Notes: generated by a model not told the origin, from the letters alone. Shown: positions 26,246 to 35,923, numbered from the stretch's first letter. The stretch: DNA of 64,000 bases from Euzebyales bacterium (GCA_036374135.1 DASUUK010000035.1:1-64000); one strand, 5' to 3'. A program made the numbers and translations.

Positions 26246-26327
26246 CGCTCCTGCGCCGGAACGTGTCCGAGCGGCGATCGCAGTAGTAGCGTGGAGCGCC
26301 CGCGTCGTCCCGAGCGTCGGAGCTGGT

Positions 26328-27755
26328 GTGTCCACGGTACTTGTGCTGTCAATGCTGTCATCCCCGGCGGTCGCCGCGCTCGCGGTGGTCACCGCATTCG
26401 GCCTGGTCGCCGCCGTGGCGGCCCGTGCGAGCGGTCGACGACGCCGGACGTTGCTGGCGGCGGGCACCGTCGTGGTGCTGCTCGCCGGGTGCACCGCCGC
26501 CGACGGCGGCGGGGAGGCAGCCGGCGTGACCGACACCTCGTCGACCGGCCCGAGCGAGATGGCGTTCGGCGACGCGCCCGAGCTCGCCGACGCCGCCCGT
26601 ACCAACCCCCGGCACTTCCCCCCAATGCTCGAGCCCGAGGAGCCGCCCGGGCAGATGCCCCGCCTGGAGGTCAGCAGCGACGGCGGCGTCCAACCCGGGA
26701 CCGTGACGTTCACCACCTACACGACGCCGCGGATGACGGAGGACATGCCGTACTTCCCGTCGTTCCTCGTCGAGCTCGACAAGGAGTCAGGTGAGCTGAC
26801 CAAGGCGCAGCAGATGCTGACGGCGGCCACGATGTTCCAGCCGGAGCCCGGCGACCGCTACTCGTACAACATCGTCGACAGGGAGGGAGAAGCGGGCGCC
26901 GGGATCGAGGTCACGCACTACGTCACCGACGACGAGCTGAACATCCTCGCGAAGTACGACCTCGACGACCTCGAGGGCGGCGACGCCGACCTGCACGACT
27001 TCGAACTGCTCGACGACGGCAACGCGATGCTGCTGGCCTACCGCAAGCGTGAGGTCGACCTCAGCGAGTTCGGGGGTCCCAGCGACGGCGCGGTGTGGGA
27101 CACGGTGATCGCCGAGCGGACACCCGACGGTGAGACCGTGTGGGAGTGGGACGGCGCCGAGCACATGGACCTCGCCGATGTGCCCGACCCCGTCGCCGAG
27201 GCGGAGTTCGTCGAGTCGCCGCCGTCGGGCGCCGCCGACTACGCCCATCCCAACTCCCTGGAGATCGCCGACGACGGTGATGTGCTCGTGTCGATCCGCC
27301 ACTACGACTGCACCTTGCGCATCGACCGCGATTCCGGCGACGTGGTCTGGGCCTTCGGTGGGCCCAACTGCGCGCAGAACGACTTCGAGATCAGCGGGGA
27401 CCCGTTCGGCGGGCCAAGCCACCAGCACGACGCCTCGCTCACCGACGACGGCACGCTGCTGATCTTCGACAACGGCAACCTCCGCACGGGCGACGAGCAG
27501 GTCAGCCGCGTCGTGGAGTACGAGATCGACGAGGAGGCGATGACCGCAGAGCTCGTGTGGTCCTACGATGACGACCGCTACACGCCGATCATGGGCTCCG
27601 CCGAGCGCCTGGAGAACGGCAACACCCTGATCGGCTGGGGGCAGCTGACCGATCCGGCGATCAGTGAGGTGACTCCCGACGGCGAGGAGGTCCTCACGGT
27701 GTCGCTGCCGGACGGCCAGTTGGTCTACCGCGCCTACCAGGGTGCCACCAGGTAG
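26328..27755 (+). CDS. Arylsulfotransferase-like (ASST) lipoprotein, copy 1
   Basis: A 475-residue exported protein of the arylsulfotransferase (ASST) beta-propeller family. The N-terminus has a hydrophobic helix (residues 4-31), an arginine cluster, and a second hydrophobic stretch ending in a lipobox-like LLAGCTA (Cys near 55), so the propeller is outside the membrane. Repeated blade motifs include DLHDFELLDDGNAMLLAYRK, DYAHPNSLEIADDGDVLVSI, PFGGPSHQHDASLTDDG and SAERLENGNTLIGWG. Classical ASST moves sulfate between phenols through a His; the conserved His pair here (HDF, SHQHD) is compatible, but activity is unproven. The start is GTG at 26328. A homologue follows after three bases. Confidence 0.82.
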   Translation: MSTVLVLSMLSSPAVAALAVVTAFGLVAAVAARASGRRRRTLLAAGTVVVLLAGCTAADGGGEAAGVTDTSSTGPSEMAFGDAPELADAARTNPRHFPPMLEPEEPPGQMPRLEVSSDGGVQPGTVTFTTYTTPRMTEDMPYFPSFLVELDKESGELTKAQQMLTAATMFQPEPGDRYSYNIVDREGEAGAGIEVTHYVTDDELNILAKYDLDDLEGGDADLHDFELLDDGNAMLLAYRKREVDLSEFGGPSDGAVWDTVIAERTPDGETVWEWDGAEHMDLADVPDPVAEAEFVESPPSGAADYAHPNSLEIADDGDVLVSIRHYDCTLRIDRDSGDVVWAFGGPNCAQNDFEISGDPFGGPSHQHDASLTDDGTLLIFDNGNLRTGDEQVSRVVEYEIDEEAMTAELVWSYDDDRYTPIMGSAERLENGNTLIGWGQLTDPAISEVTPDGEEVLTVSLPDGQLVYRAYQGATR

Positions 27756-27758
27756 CCG

Positions 27759-29216
27759 TTGGGGAGCATCAACTGGCTGCGCCCCCCGGCGCTGCTTGCA
27801 GCGCTCGGAGTTACGGCCGCCGTGGCCCTCGTGCTCGTCGCGGCCGGCGTCGCGCTGCGCCGCGCAGGTCAGCGGCCCGGCCGACGGGGGCGGATCGTCG
27901 CAGGCGTCGCGGTGCTCGTCGCAGCCGCCACGCTCGTCGGCACGGTGCGCGTGGTCCGGGAGCTCACCGCCCCGATGCCGTCGAACGCGACGCTGGCCCG
28001 GGTCCAGCCCCTGCGCCCTCCCTTCCGTGCGCTCCATGACCCCGGCCGGCCGCCGAACGGCTTCCCGGAGCTGCGCACGACCGCTGAGGACGGGATGCAG
28101 CCGGGGACGGTGCTGATCACCACGTCGACGACACCACGGCTCACCGACACGACGGTGTTCCACCCGCCGTTCCTGGCCGAGGTGGACAAGGCGACCGGTG
28201 AGCTGGTGTGGGCGCAGCGCATGTTCGCGATGGCGTCGATGCTCCAGCCAGAGCCCGGCGGGCGCTACTCGTACAACGCCGTCGATCGCAACGGGCGCAA
28301 CGGGGCTGGCTTCCACGTCACCCATCACGTCACGGACGACCGGCTGCGCGTGCTGCAGCAGTTCGACCTCGACGATCTGCCCGGCGGCGACGCGGACCTG
28401 CACGACTTCGAGCTGCTCGACAACGGCAATGCCCTGCTGCTGGCGTACCGCCGACGACAGGTCGATCTGACCGCCTACGACGGCGCGGCCGATGCGATCG
28501 TGTACGACCCGGTCATCGCCGAACGCACACCCGCGGGCGAGACCGTGTGGCTCTGGGACGGCGCCGACCACCTCACGCTCGAGGACGTGCCGGACGTCAA
28601 CAAGCGGCTCAAGCTGACTGCGCGGCCACCGGCTGTCGCCGACTACGCCCATCCCAACTCGCTCGAACTGTTCGACGACGGCGACATCCTGCTGTCGATC
28701 CGCAACTATGACTGCATCCACCGGATCGACCGCGACACAGGTGACATCGCCTGGACGCTCGGCGGCGTCAACTGCGCGGAGAACGACTTCGAGATCTCCG
28801 GCGACCCGTACGGTGGCTTCAGCCACCAGCACGACGCCACCCTGGTCGACGGCGGCAACTTCGCGGAGCCTGGCTCCACGAAGCACGCGGTCGACCGGCG
28901 CCGCCGGACAGAGAACATCCTGCTGTTCGACAACGGCAACCTGCACGACCCACCTCGCAGCCGTGCTGTCGAGTACGCCATCGACGAGGAGACGATGACG
29001 GCCGAGCTGGTGTGGTCGCACGACGACGGCCGCTACACCAGCTACTTCGGATCGGCCGAGCGGCTGGACAACGGCAACACGTTGATCAGCTGGGGTGCGT
29101 TGCCCGATCCGCTCGTCACGGAGGTCACGCCCGGTGGCGAGCGGGTGTTCACGCTCTCGCTGCCGCCGGGCCAGCGCACGTACCGGGCCTACCAGGGGCC
29201 GTCCGCCGCGCCGTGA
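27759..29216 (+). CDS. Arylsulfotransferase-like (ASST) membrane-anchored protein, copy 2
   Basis: A 485-residue paralogue of the preceding protein; the blades align through the whole propeller (DLHDFELLDNGNALLLAYRR, DYAHPNSLELFDDGDILLSI, YGGFSHQHDATLVDGG). Instead of a lipobox it has two N-terminal membrane helices (about 10-33 and 45-65). An extra stretch of about 20 residues, rich in Arg and Glu, follows the SHQHD motif. The start is TTG at 27759, three bases after the upstream stop; translation is probably coupled. The tandem arose by gene duplication, and the two may act as a pair at the outer face of the membrane. Confidence 0.8.
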   Translation: MGSINWLRPPALLAALGVTAAVALVLVAAGVALRRAGQRPGRRGRIVAGVAVLVAAATLVGTVRVVRELTAPMPSNATLARVQPLRPPFRALHDPGRPPNGFPELRTTAEDGMQPGTVLITTSTTPRLTDTTVFHPPFLAEVDKATGELVWAQRMFAMASMLQPEPGGRYSYNAVDRNGRNGAGFHVTHHVTDDRLRVLQQFDLDDLPGGDADLHDFELLDNGNALLLAYRRRQVDLTAYDGAADAIVYDPVIAERTPAGETVWLWDGADHLTLEDVPDVNKRLKLTARPPAVADYAHPNSLELFDDGDILLSIRNYDCIHRIDRDTGDIAWTLGGVNCAENDFEISGDPYGGFSHQHDATLVDGGNFAEPGSTKHAVDRRRRTENILLFDNGNLHDPPRSRAVEYAIDEETMTAELVWSHDDGRYTSYFGSAERLDNGNTLISWGALPDPLVTEVTPGGERVFTLSLPPGQRTYRAYQGPSAAP

Positions 29217-29228
29217 ACCGGCATCGCG

Positions 29229-30719
29229 TCACAGCGCGGGCAGCCACACCGCCTGGCACCGGCTGGGTTCGGACGCGTCGAGCGAGCGCCGCGCGAGCAG
29301 ACGACGGACGAACGGCGACATCCGCCGCCCCAGCTCCTCGCCGGTGCCCGTCACGGTCACACCGTCACCGCGTTCGTAGGTGACGGACGCTGATGGTCGT
29401 GCCGCCAGGTGATGGCGCAGGTTGCGCTCGGGCACCAGCCACCGCGAACCCACGTAGGCCTGCAACGCCTCGTCGTCGGTCCGCACGACCCGGACGTAGC
29501 CGCCGTCGACGACCTGCGCGGCGGCCGGCACCACCAGGTGGTTGCTCCGCCCGTCACCGGTGACGAGGTTCGCGTACATGTTCCAGGCGTTGGCCGTCTT
29601 GAGCCCCACGTACGGGACGACTCCGTTGACGATGACGGCGGCGACGAGGATCGCAGCGATGGCACCCCGCGGGGCGGGGGCGTCGGCCAACGGAGTCCGT
29701 GCACCCCGCACCGCGTACAGCACGACGAGCGCGCCGAGGGGGATCCACAGCACCAGCACCGCCAGGCGTGCCAGCGCGAGCACCGGCAGGGACGGCACCG
29801 CGATGACCGCGGCGGCGAGGACCGCCCACGTGATCGTCACCCAGGTCACGGCACGACGGTGACGCAGCCACCGGGTGATCGGTGTGGTCACGTCCTCGTG
29901 GGCCCACGCGCCGAGGCCGACGAAGATCACGGACGTGAAGTCGTAGAAGTGCTGCAGCAGGTCGAGCGAGATCGCGTAGTGGAACACGGCGGCCAACGCG
30001 ACGCCGACGCCACGGGTTCGGCGGACGATCAGTAGCACCGGCACCGACAGCTCGACCACCAGCGCGACGACCACGGTCACCGCCGCGAGCGGGGACTCTG
30101 GGGTCAGCGGTGCCAGCCCCCACGACGTGAGGGCGTGATCGGCGTAGAAGACGGCGCAGGACACGGCCGGGTCGAGGAACGCCGTGTTGAGCTTGGCGAA
30201 CGCCGCGAAGGCGTAGAAGGCCATGAACGTGACGCGGACCGTGCCCGCGAGCCACGGCCACGGGGTGCGGCGCCACAGCGAGGCGAGCACCGCCGCGGCG
30301 AACACGCCGAGCAGCAGCCAGTGGTTGCCCACCGTGGGCGCCTCCAGCCACGCGATGACCAGCACGATGGTCGCCACGACCGCCCACGCCGACCGCGACG
30401 CGGGCCTGCGCACGAGCGCCACCGTGCCGCCGGCGAGCAGGAACGTCACGGCCCCCAGCACCGGCGACGCCGTCGGCGGGTTGCCGATGATGTGCGCCCC
30501 GACGGCGATGGCGAACAGCACCGCGAACCAGGGCGGCGCGACCGCGTGCCGCCCTGCTACGTCCGCGGTGTCGTCATCGACATCCGCCCCGTGTGGAAGC
30601 GCCAGCCTGCACCCGTCCACGCAGCCATCACCTGACGTCCCGGCGCTCCCGGGCCCCGGTGGCCGGTCGGTGGCCGTGACCGTGCCACCGCGCCCGACGA
30701 CGCGACCGGCGGCGCCCAT
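29229..30719 (-). CDS. HTTM-like polytopic membrane protein
   Basis: A 496-residue membrane protein with about ten hydrophobic segments followed by a soluble C-terminal part of about 120 residues. FMAFYAFAAFAKLNTAFLDP, HYAISLDLLQHFYDFTSVIF and YVGLKTANAWNMYANLVTGD resemble the HTTM (horizontally transferred transmembrane) domain related to vitamin-K-dependent carboxylase. The bacterial function is unknown. It converges on the second ASST-like gene, with 12 bp between stops. The start at 30719 is uncertain, since the first 45 residues are hydrophilic and a shorter start is possible. Confidence 0.7.
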   Translation of the reverse strand: MGAAGRVVGRGGTVTATDRPPGPGSAGTSGDGCVDGCRLALPHGADVDDDTADVAGRHAVAPPWFAVLFAIAVGAHIIGNPPTASPVLGAVTFLLAGGTVALVRRPASRSAWAVVATIVLVIAWLEAPTVGNHWLLLGVFAAAVLASLWRRTPWPWLAGTVRVTFMAFYAFAAFAKLNTAFLDPAVSCAVFYADHALTSWGLAPLTPESPLAAVTVVVALVVELSVPVLLIVRRTRGVGVALAAVFHYAISLDLLQHFYDFTSVIFVGLGAWAHEDVTTPITRWLRHRRAVTWVTITWAVLAAAVIAVPSLPVLALARLAVLVLWIPLGALVVLYAVRGARTPLADAPAPRGAIAAILVAAVIVNGVVPYVGLKTANAWNMYANLVTGDGRSNHLVVPAAAQVVDGGYVRVVRTDDEALQAYVGSRWLVPERNLRHHLAARPSASVTYERGDGVTVTGTGEELGRRMSPFVRRLLARRSLDASEPSRCQAVWLPAL

Positions 30720-30857
30720 CGTGACCGCACGCGCGTCGATCGTCCAGTCGACACCGTCGCGGGCGGCCGATCGCCGACTCGTTCTGCGCTGCGCGCGGCA
30801 CGCCCGCGGTCGACGGTCCACCATTGGGCGCACAGGGACGACGTCAGGAGACGAGTG

Positions 30858-31736
30858 ATGTACGTAGTGGTGACAGGCGCCAACGGCAAGGTGGGGTCGG
30901 CGGCCGTCGAGGCGTTGCAGGCCGCGGGCCACCGCGTACGCGCGACCGACACGGCCCGGGGCGTGTTCGAGCGCCCCGAGCCCGACGCGCCCGAGTACTG
31001 GCAGGCCGACCTCACCGACGCGGGCGATGCGTTCGCCCTGGTGCGCGGCGCCGATGCCGTCGTCCACGCCGCCGCGATCCCGGATCCGTCGCACAACCCG
31101 CCGCACGTCGTGTTCCACAACAATGCCATGGCGGCGTTCAACGTCGTCGAGGCGGCCGTCCGCTGGGGCGTGCGGCGGCTGGTCAACATCTCCAGCGAGA
31201 CCGTGCCCGGCTTCCTGTTCCCCGAGCGGCCGGCCTCCCCCGACTACGTGCCGGTCGACGAGGATCACCCCATCCGTCCGCAGGATCCCTACGCGTTCTC
31301 GAAGTACGTCGGTGAGCTGCTGTGCGACGCCGCGGTGCGACGCAGTGACCTGCGCTGCACATCGTTGCGCCCGAGCTGGGTGCAGCACGCCGGGAACTAC
31401 GCGCACAACCTCGGGCCCACACTCCGCCAACCCGGACCCAGCGCCAACTTCTGGAGCTACATCGACGTCGCGGACCTCGCCGACGCCATCCGGCTGGCGG
31501 TCGAATCGGACCTGCCTGGGCACGAGGTGTTCTACATCGCCTCGCCCGACAACCACGCGGGCCGCCCACTGCGCGAACTGATCGCAGACCACGCCGATCC
31601 CGATGTCGAGGTGCGTGACCTCCCACAGGACGACGCGTCGGGAATCTCGACAGCCAAGGCACAGCGCATGCTCGGATGGCGACCGACCCGGTCGTGGCGG
31701 GACCACTTGGACGACGACGGCCGGCCACGCGGCTGA
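30858..31736 (+). CDS. NAD-dependent epimerase/dehydratase (extended SDR)
   Basis: A 292-residue extended short-chain dehydrogenase. VVTGANGKVGSAAVEALQAA is the nucleotide-binding turn, DAVVHAAAIPDPS the second strand region, NISSETVPG carries the catalytic Ser, and DPYAFSKYVGELL the YxxxK pair. It likely acts on a nucleotide sugar or other hydroxylated substrate. GTG-ATG at 30855-30860 gives two start options; the ATG at 30858 has AGGAG at a better distance. It lies next to an alpha/beta-hydrolase gene that starts 122 bp downstream on the same strand. Confidence 0.92.
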   Translation: MYVVVTGANGKVGSAAVEALQAAGHRVRATDTARGVFERPEPDAPEYWQADLTDAGDAFALVRGADAVVHAAAIPDPSHNPPHVVFHNNAMAAFNVVEAAVRWGVRRLVNISSETVPGFLFPERPASPDYVPVDEDHPIRPQDPYAFSKYVGELLCDAAVRRSDLRCTSLRPSWVQHAGNYAHNLGPTLRQPGPSANFWSYIDVADLADAIRLAVESDLPGHEVFYIASPDNHAGRPLRELIADHADPDVEVRDLPQDDASGISTAKAQRMLGWRPTRSWRDHLDDDGRPRG

Positions 31737-31858
31737 CACGGCGAAACGGTCATCTTTCCCCATGCCGGGTATGCCGTCGGTCTGCGAGACTGCGCAACGA
31801 TGACGTGTGGAGCGGCACGCCGCGACTCGCCGACGCCCGTGGTGGCCGGTCGGCGGTC

Positions 31859-32623
31859 ATGACCGACTACGACCGCGCAGTCGCCGTGCCCACGCTGACC
31901 TGGGGAGCACGCGGTCGTCAGCGGGCGCTGCTGCTGCACGGTCTGTCATCGTCGGCGGGGACGTGGTGGCGGATCGCCGACGGACTGGCCGGCGCCGGAT
32001 ACAACGTCACGGCACCTGACCTCCGCGGTCACGGAAATGCACCGCACACGGTGAGCTACCGGCTCAGCGGTTACGCCGCCGACCTCTGGGAGCTCGGGGG
32101 CGGATGGGACCTCGTGGTCGGCCACTCGCTGGGCGGCACGCTGGCCACGCTGATGGCCGCCGATCCCGGGTTCACACGCCGCCTGGTCCTCCTGGATCCC
32201 ATCTTCATGGTGCCCGAGGACCGCTTCGACGGACTGCTCGCCGACCAACTGTCCGAGCTCGACGACGCCGACGACCCGGCGGCCCTGGCGGCGGCGAACC
32301 CGGCATGGCACCCGGAGGACGCGGCGCTGAAGGCGCGGGCCGCGGCGCAGACCAGCCGTTACGTCGTCGAGCGGACGCTCGAGGACAACCGGCCATGGTG
32401 GTACCTCGACCTGCTCGGTGACGTGCGGGTCGCCACCGACATCCTTGTTGCCGACCCCGCCATCGGCACGCGGTTCGATCCGGCCGTGGGCGACGAGCTC
32501 ACGCGCCACAACGTGCGGATCACGACCCGGATCGTGCGCGGCGCGGGCCACAGCATCCATCGCGAGGCGCCGGGCGCCGTGTTGTCGCTGCTGCTGACCG
32601 ACCACGCAACGTACCGCCGCTGA
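31859..32623 (+). CDS. Alpha/beta hydrolase
   Basis: A 254-residue alpha/beta hydrolase: LLLHGLSSSAGTWWRIADGL gives the oxyanion strand, VVGHSLGGTLATLMA the nucleophile elbow (Ser in GHSLG), VLLDPIFMV a core strand, and IVRGAGHSIHREAPG the catalytic His. It probably hydrolyses an ester, epoxide or C-C bond. No specific family is recognised. The start at 31859 is the first ATG consistent with the fold; upstream in-frame sequence is the tail of the preceding gene read in another frame. It ends 11 bp before the convergent S9 peptidase remnant. Confidence 0.88.
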   Translation: MTDYDRAVAVPTLTWGARGRQRALLLHGLSSSAGTWWRIADGLAGAGYNVTAPDLRGHGNAPHTVSYRLSGYAADLWELGGGWDLVVGHSLGGTLATLMAADPGFTRRLVLLDPIFMVPEDRFDGLLADQLSELDDADDPAALAAANPAWHPEDAALKARAAAQTSRYVVERTLEDNRPWWYLDLLGDVRVATDILVADPAIGTRFDPAVGDELTRHNVRITTRIVRGAGHSIHREAPGAVLSLLLTDHATYRR

Positions 32624-32633
32624 CGCGTGCCGG

Positions 32634-33344
32634 TCAGACGCGGAGCACCTCGTCCAGGAACGCCGCGACGCGCGGATAGGCGTCGAGGCGGTTGGCCAGC
32701 TTGGCCAGCCCATGACCCTCGTCGTAGACCAGCAGGTCGCTGCGCAGGCCCTTGGCCCTGGCGACTGCATGGATCTGCTCGGCCTCTCCCAGGGGGACCC
32801 GCGGGTCGTTGCGGCCGTGGATGATGAGCAGCGGTGCGCGCAACCGGTCGACCTGGGTCAGTGGCGACAGCCGCTCCAGCAGCGGCCGGTCGGTCTCCAG
32901 CGATCCATACTCACGTTCGCGCCACGCACGCCGCCACGCTGCGGTGCTCGAGGAACGTCACCAGGTTGACGATGCCCACGATGTCCACCCCGGCTGCCCA
33001 GCGCTCCGACTGGTGGACCAGTCCCGACAGCACCATGTAGCCGCCGTACGACCCGCCGTACAACGCGCACCGGTCCGGATCGAGATCGTCCGTGCCGGCG
33101 ATCCAGTCGTGCACGGCCGCCAGGTCGGCGACGCTGTCGAGCCGCCGACCGGCTCGGTGTGGCCGGTGATCTGCACCAGATCGCGCGCGGCGACCGGGCC
33201 GTCGGCGGCGTGGGCGAGGTCCAACCGGTGCACCTGCGCCGTGCCCGGGAGGTTCGACGACACGAGCAGGCGCTCGCCCGTGTGGTCGAACCCCGATGGC
33301 GTCGCGGTGCGGATCTCGAGGTAGGGGCGGATGTCGCGCAACAT
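32634..33344 (-). pseudogene. S9 prolyl oligopeptidase remnant with large deletion and frameshifts
   Basis: The three pieces, in order along the minus strand, are in three frames. From 33344: MLRDIRPYLEIRTATPSGFD to about GHTEPVGG, the start of an S9 propeller. After a frame change near 33140: DLAAVHDWIAGTDDLDPDRC, then ALYGGSYGGYMVLSGL with the nucleophile Ser. After another change near 32950: WREREYGSLETDRPLLERLS, then LLIIHGRNDPRVPLGEAEQI and YDEGHGLAKLANR, with Asp and His of the triad. Members are about 600 residues; only about 235 codons remain, so most of the propeller is deleted. The catalytic residues are still readable, so inactivation is recent. Confidence 0.85.
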
Positions 33345-33385
33345 GGGGCGAGCGTAGTGCGCCATCCGTGCGAGACTCCCTCGCG

Positions 33386-34438
33386 ATGCCCTCGCTGCCG
33401 TCGACGATCGCCGAGCTCGTGGACGCCGTCGAGCCGGTTGATCCCGACGCTGCGGCGCGGGCGGAGGCACGCCATGCCGAGCTCGCCAAACCGCCGGGAA
33501 GCCTGGGTCGGCTCGAAGCGGTGGGTGTCCAGCTGGCCGCTGTGGCCTCGCGCTGCCCGCCGCCGGTCCCGCGGTCACCGGTGGTGGTCGTTGCCGCGGC
33601 CGACCACGGTGTGCACGCCCGGGGGGTCACGCCGTGGCCGCAGCACATCACGACGCGCATGGTGGCGACGATGTGCGCGGGTCAGGCGGCGGTCAACGCG
33701 GTGGCGGCGACCGTCGGCGCCGACCTGGTCGTGGTCGATGTCGGCTGCGTGGACCCGCCGCCTGACGATCGGCTGCTGCGCAGTCGGCGCGTACGCGCGG
33801 GAACCGCGGACCTGAGCACGCGTCCGGCCATGAGCCGCGGCGAGGCGGCGCAGGCGGTGTCGGTGGGTGCGGCGATCGCGGTGGAACTGATGGACGTCGG
33901 CGCCGACCTGCTGGTCACCGGCGACATGGGGATCGCGAACACGACGGCCTCTGCGTGTCTGATCGCAGCGTGCACCGGACGGCCGGCCGGAGCGGTCACC
34001 GGTCGGGGTGCCGGCACCGACGGTCACGTGCCGTCGCACAAGATCGAGGTGGTCGCGCGGGCGCTGGCCCTGCACCGTCCCGACCCGGACGACCCACTTG
34101 GCGTGCTGGCGAGCCTCGGAGGGCTGGAGCACGCCGCGCTCGTCGGCCTGCTGCTCGCCGCGGCCGCACGCCGGGTGCCGGCGGTGCTCGACGGCGTCGT
34201 CACGAACGCGGCGGCGCTGCTCGCCGCTCGGCTGTGTCCGCCTCTGAGTGGGCACCTCATCGCGTCTCACCGGTCTCCCGAGCCGGGCGCACAGATCGCG
34301 CTCGACGCGCTGGGGCTCGCACCGCTGCTCGACCTGGGCCTGCGCCTCGGCGAGGGCACCGGCGGCCTCCTGGCTGTGCCCCTGCTCCAGGCCGCCGCCC
34401 GCGCGCTGACCGACATCGCGCGGATCACGGACCTGTGA
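33386..34438 (+). CDS. cobT: Nicotinate-nucleotide--dimethylbenzimidazole phosphoribosyltransferase
   Basis: A 350-residue CobT, the enzyme that makes alpha-ribazole phosphate for the lower ligand of cobalamin. Motifs are KPPGSLGRLE (about 35-44), VVAAADHGVHARGVTPWPQ, VTGDMGIANTTASA (normally GEMGIGNTT), SHKIEVVARAL and the late RLGEGTGG with the catalytic Glu. Start ATG 33386 matches the family; an in-frame GTG at 33368 would add six residues. No other cobalamin gene is in the window and no cobalamin riboswitch could be recognised in the short upstream gap. It stands alone on the plus strand. Confidence 0.93.
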   Translation: MPSLPSTIAELVDAVEPVDPDAAARAEARHAELAKPPGSLGRLEAVGVQLAAVASRCPPPVPRSPVVVVAAADHGVHARGVTPWPQHITTRMVATMCAGQAAVNAVAATVGADLVVVDVGCVDPPPDDRLLRSRRVRAGTADLSTRPAMSRGEAAQAVSVGAAIAVELMDVGADLLVTGDMGIANTTASACLIAACTGRPAGAVTGRGAGTDGHVPSHKIEVVARALALHRPDPDDPLGVLASLGGLEHAALVGLLLAAAARRVPAVLDGVVTNAAALLAARLCPPLSGHLIASHRSPEPGAQIALDALGLAPLLDLGLRLGEGTGGLLAVPLLQAAARALTDIARITDL

Positions 34439-34537
34439 GGGCAGGCTGGTCGGCACCCGCGTGGTCGATCCGGGGGACATCGACCGGACCGGCGTGGTGC
34501 TGACGCCGCGGGGGTCGGGCCGGGTCGACCGGGTTCG

Positions 34538-35923
34538 TCAGGCGCCGTCCAGGACCGTCCCGTCGGGGATGCGTCCCGGAGCGTCGGCTGCGGTGACCGT
34601 CACGTCGCCACGAACCGTGACGTCGGCGCCGAACGTCCAGTCACCACGAACGGTCAGGCTGTCGCACGCCACGAGGGACGGGGCGCCGTGGGCGAAGCGG
34701 GCGTCGAAGTCGGCGATCAGCTTGTAGTGGCCGTCGAGGTCGACGAGTGGCGCGTCGGACCGTGACCCGACGAGGCGGACCTCGCCGTCGTCGGTCATCT
34801 CGTACGCGTCGGACCGCAGCACCAGCAGGTCGCTCGTCGTCTTGACCGGCAGGAACCGTGAGCGGTCGACCTCGATCGCGGTCGCGCCGTCGAAGACGGC
34901 GATCGCGGCACCCATCGCGGTCTCGATCTGGATGACGTCCGGCGACGACGGGTCCGTGGGGTCGACCGTCTTGGTGTTGCGGATCATCGGCAGGCCCAGC
35001 ACGCCGTCGGTCTCGTCCAACCGGACCGCCAGAGCGTCCAGGTCCAGCCACAGGTTGTTGGTGTTGAAGAACCGGTGGCGTTCGATGTCGGCGAAGGCGT
35101 CGGCGTCCCGCGGCCGCGTCTGTGCCGACTCGCGCAGCACCAGCCGACCGTCCGACCGGCGTCGCGCCAGATGGCCGCCCTTGCGGTCCATCCCGGTCCG
35201 CCGGCACGACTCGGACGCGAAGGGTCGACCGGTGCCGGCGAACCACGCCGCCAGCCGCGGATCGGGCGTCGCACCGAGGTTGTCGCTGTTCGACACGAAC
35301 AGGTACCGGTAGCCGGCGTCCCGCAACCGGAAGAGCACGCCGGAGGTGACCAGCGCCGTGTACAGGTCGCCGTGCCCGGGGGGGCACCACTCGAGCTCGG
35401 GGTCATCGGGCCACGCGATCGGCGTCAGGTCGTCGGTGCGCAGCTTCGGCTCGGAGTTCTGCAGGAAGTCGAGCGGCACGCCGTCGACCGGCAGATCGGG
35501 GTGGGCCGCCAGTGCCGCGAGGGTGTCGTCGCGGGTGCGGAAGCTGTCCATGAACAGCAGCGGCAGGGCCACGTCGTAGGTCGCACGCAGCGCTCTGACG
35601 CGCCGCACGATGACGTCCAGGAAGCGCTGCCCCGGACGCACCTCGATCAGCGACTTCGCCTGCTGCATGCCCATCGAGGTGCCCAGACCCCCATTGAGCT
35701 TCACCACGGCCGTCCTCGCCAGTGCGTCGCGACCTGCCGTGGCGTCCGCCTCGACGTCGGCAAGTCGCGGCAACCGCTCGATCGGCTCGATGTCGTCCTC
35801 TGCGATCACCCCGGTGCCGCCGGAGGCGAGCACGTCGTAGTAGTGGGCGAACACGGTGATCGCGGCCGGATGCACCCCGGCCTGTGCCATCTTGTCCTGC
35901 GCCTGCTGCCGCCCGTCGTCCAT
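34538..35923 (-). CDS. UTP--glucose-1-phosphate uridylyltransferase, eukaryote-type
   Basis: A 461-residue member of the UDPGP family related to eukaryotic UGP2, not to bacterial GalU. The nucleotide-binding loop is VVKLNGGLGTSMGMQQAKSL (about 73-92); GHGDLYTAL and LFVSNSDNLGA lie in the active site; FNTNNLWLDL and PMIRNTKT are typical. The C-terminal strands (SLTVRGDWTFGADVTVRGDV) form a short left-handed beta-helix. It makes UDP-glucose for glycans, trehalose or wall sugars. It follows the glucokinase gene by 37 bp on the same strand, so glucose phosphorylation and activation are encoded together. Confidence 0.92.
   Translation of the reverse strand: MDDGRQQAQDKMAQAGVHPAAITVFAHYYDVLASGGTGVIAEDDIEPIERLPRLADVEADATAGRDALARTAVVKLNGGLGTSMGMQQAKSLIEVRPGQRFLDVIVRRVRALRATYDVALPLLFMDSFRTRDDTLAALAAHPDLPVDGVPLDFLQNSEPKLRTDDLTPIAWPDDPELEWCPPGHGDLYTALVTSGVLFRLRDAGYRYLFVSNSDNLGATPDPRLAAWFAGTGRPFASESCRRTGMDRKGGHLARRRSDGRLVLRESAQTRPRDADAFADIERHRFFNTNNLWLDLDALAVRLDETDGVLGLPMIRNTKTVDPTDPSSPDVIQIETAMGAAIAVFDGATAIEVDRSRFLPVKTTSDLLVLRSDAYEMTDDGEVRLVGSRSDAPLVDLDGHYKLIADFDARFAHGAPSLVACDSLTVRGDWTFGADVTVRGDVTVTAADAPGRIPDGTVLDGA

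Noticed and set aside
26787-29021. A 744-codon minus-strand frame with repeat-like content
   Set aside because: The repeats are the antisense image of the two paralogous ASST-like propellers; there is no start with a ribosome binding site.
33345-33385. Cobalamin riboswitch before cobT
   Set aside because: The gap to the S9 remnant is only about 40 bp and lacks any B12-box-like segment.
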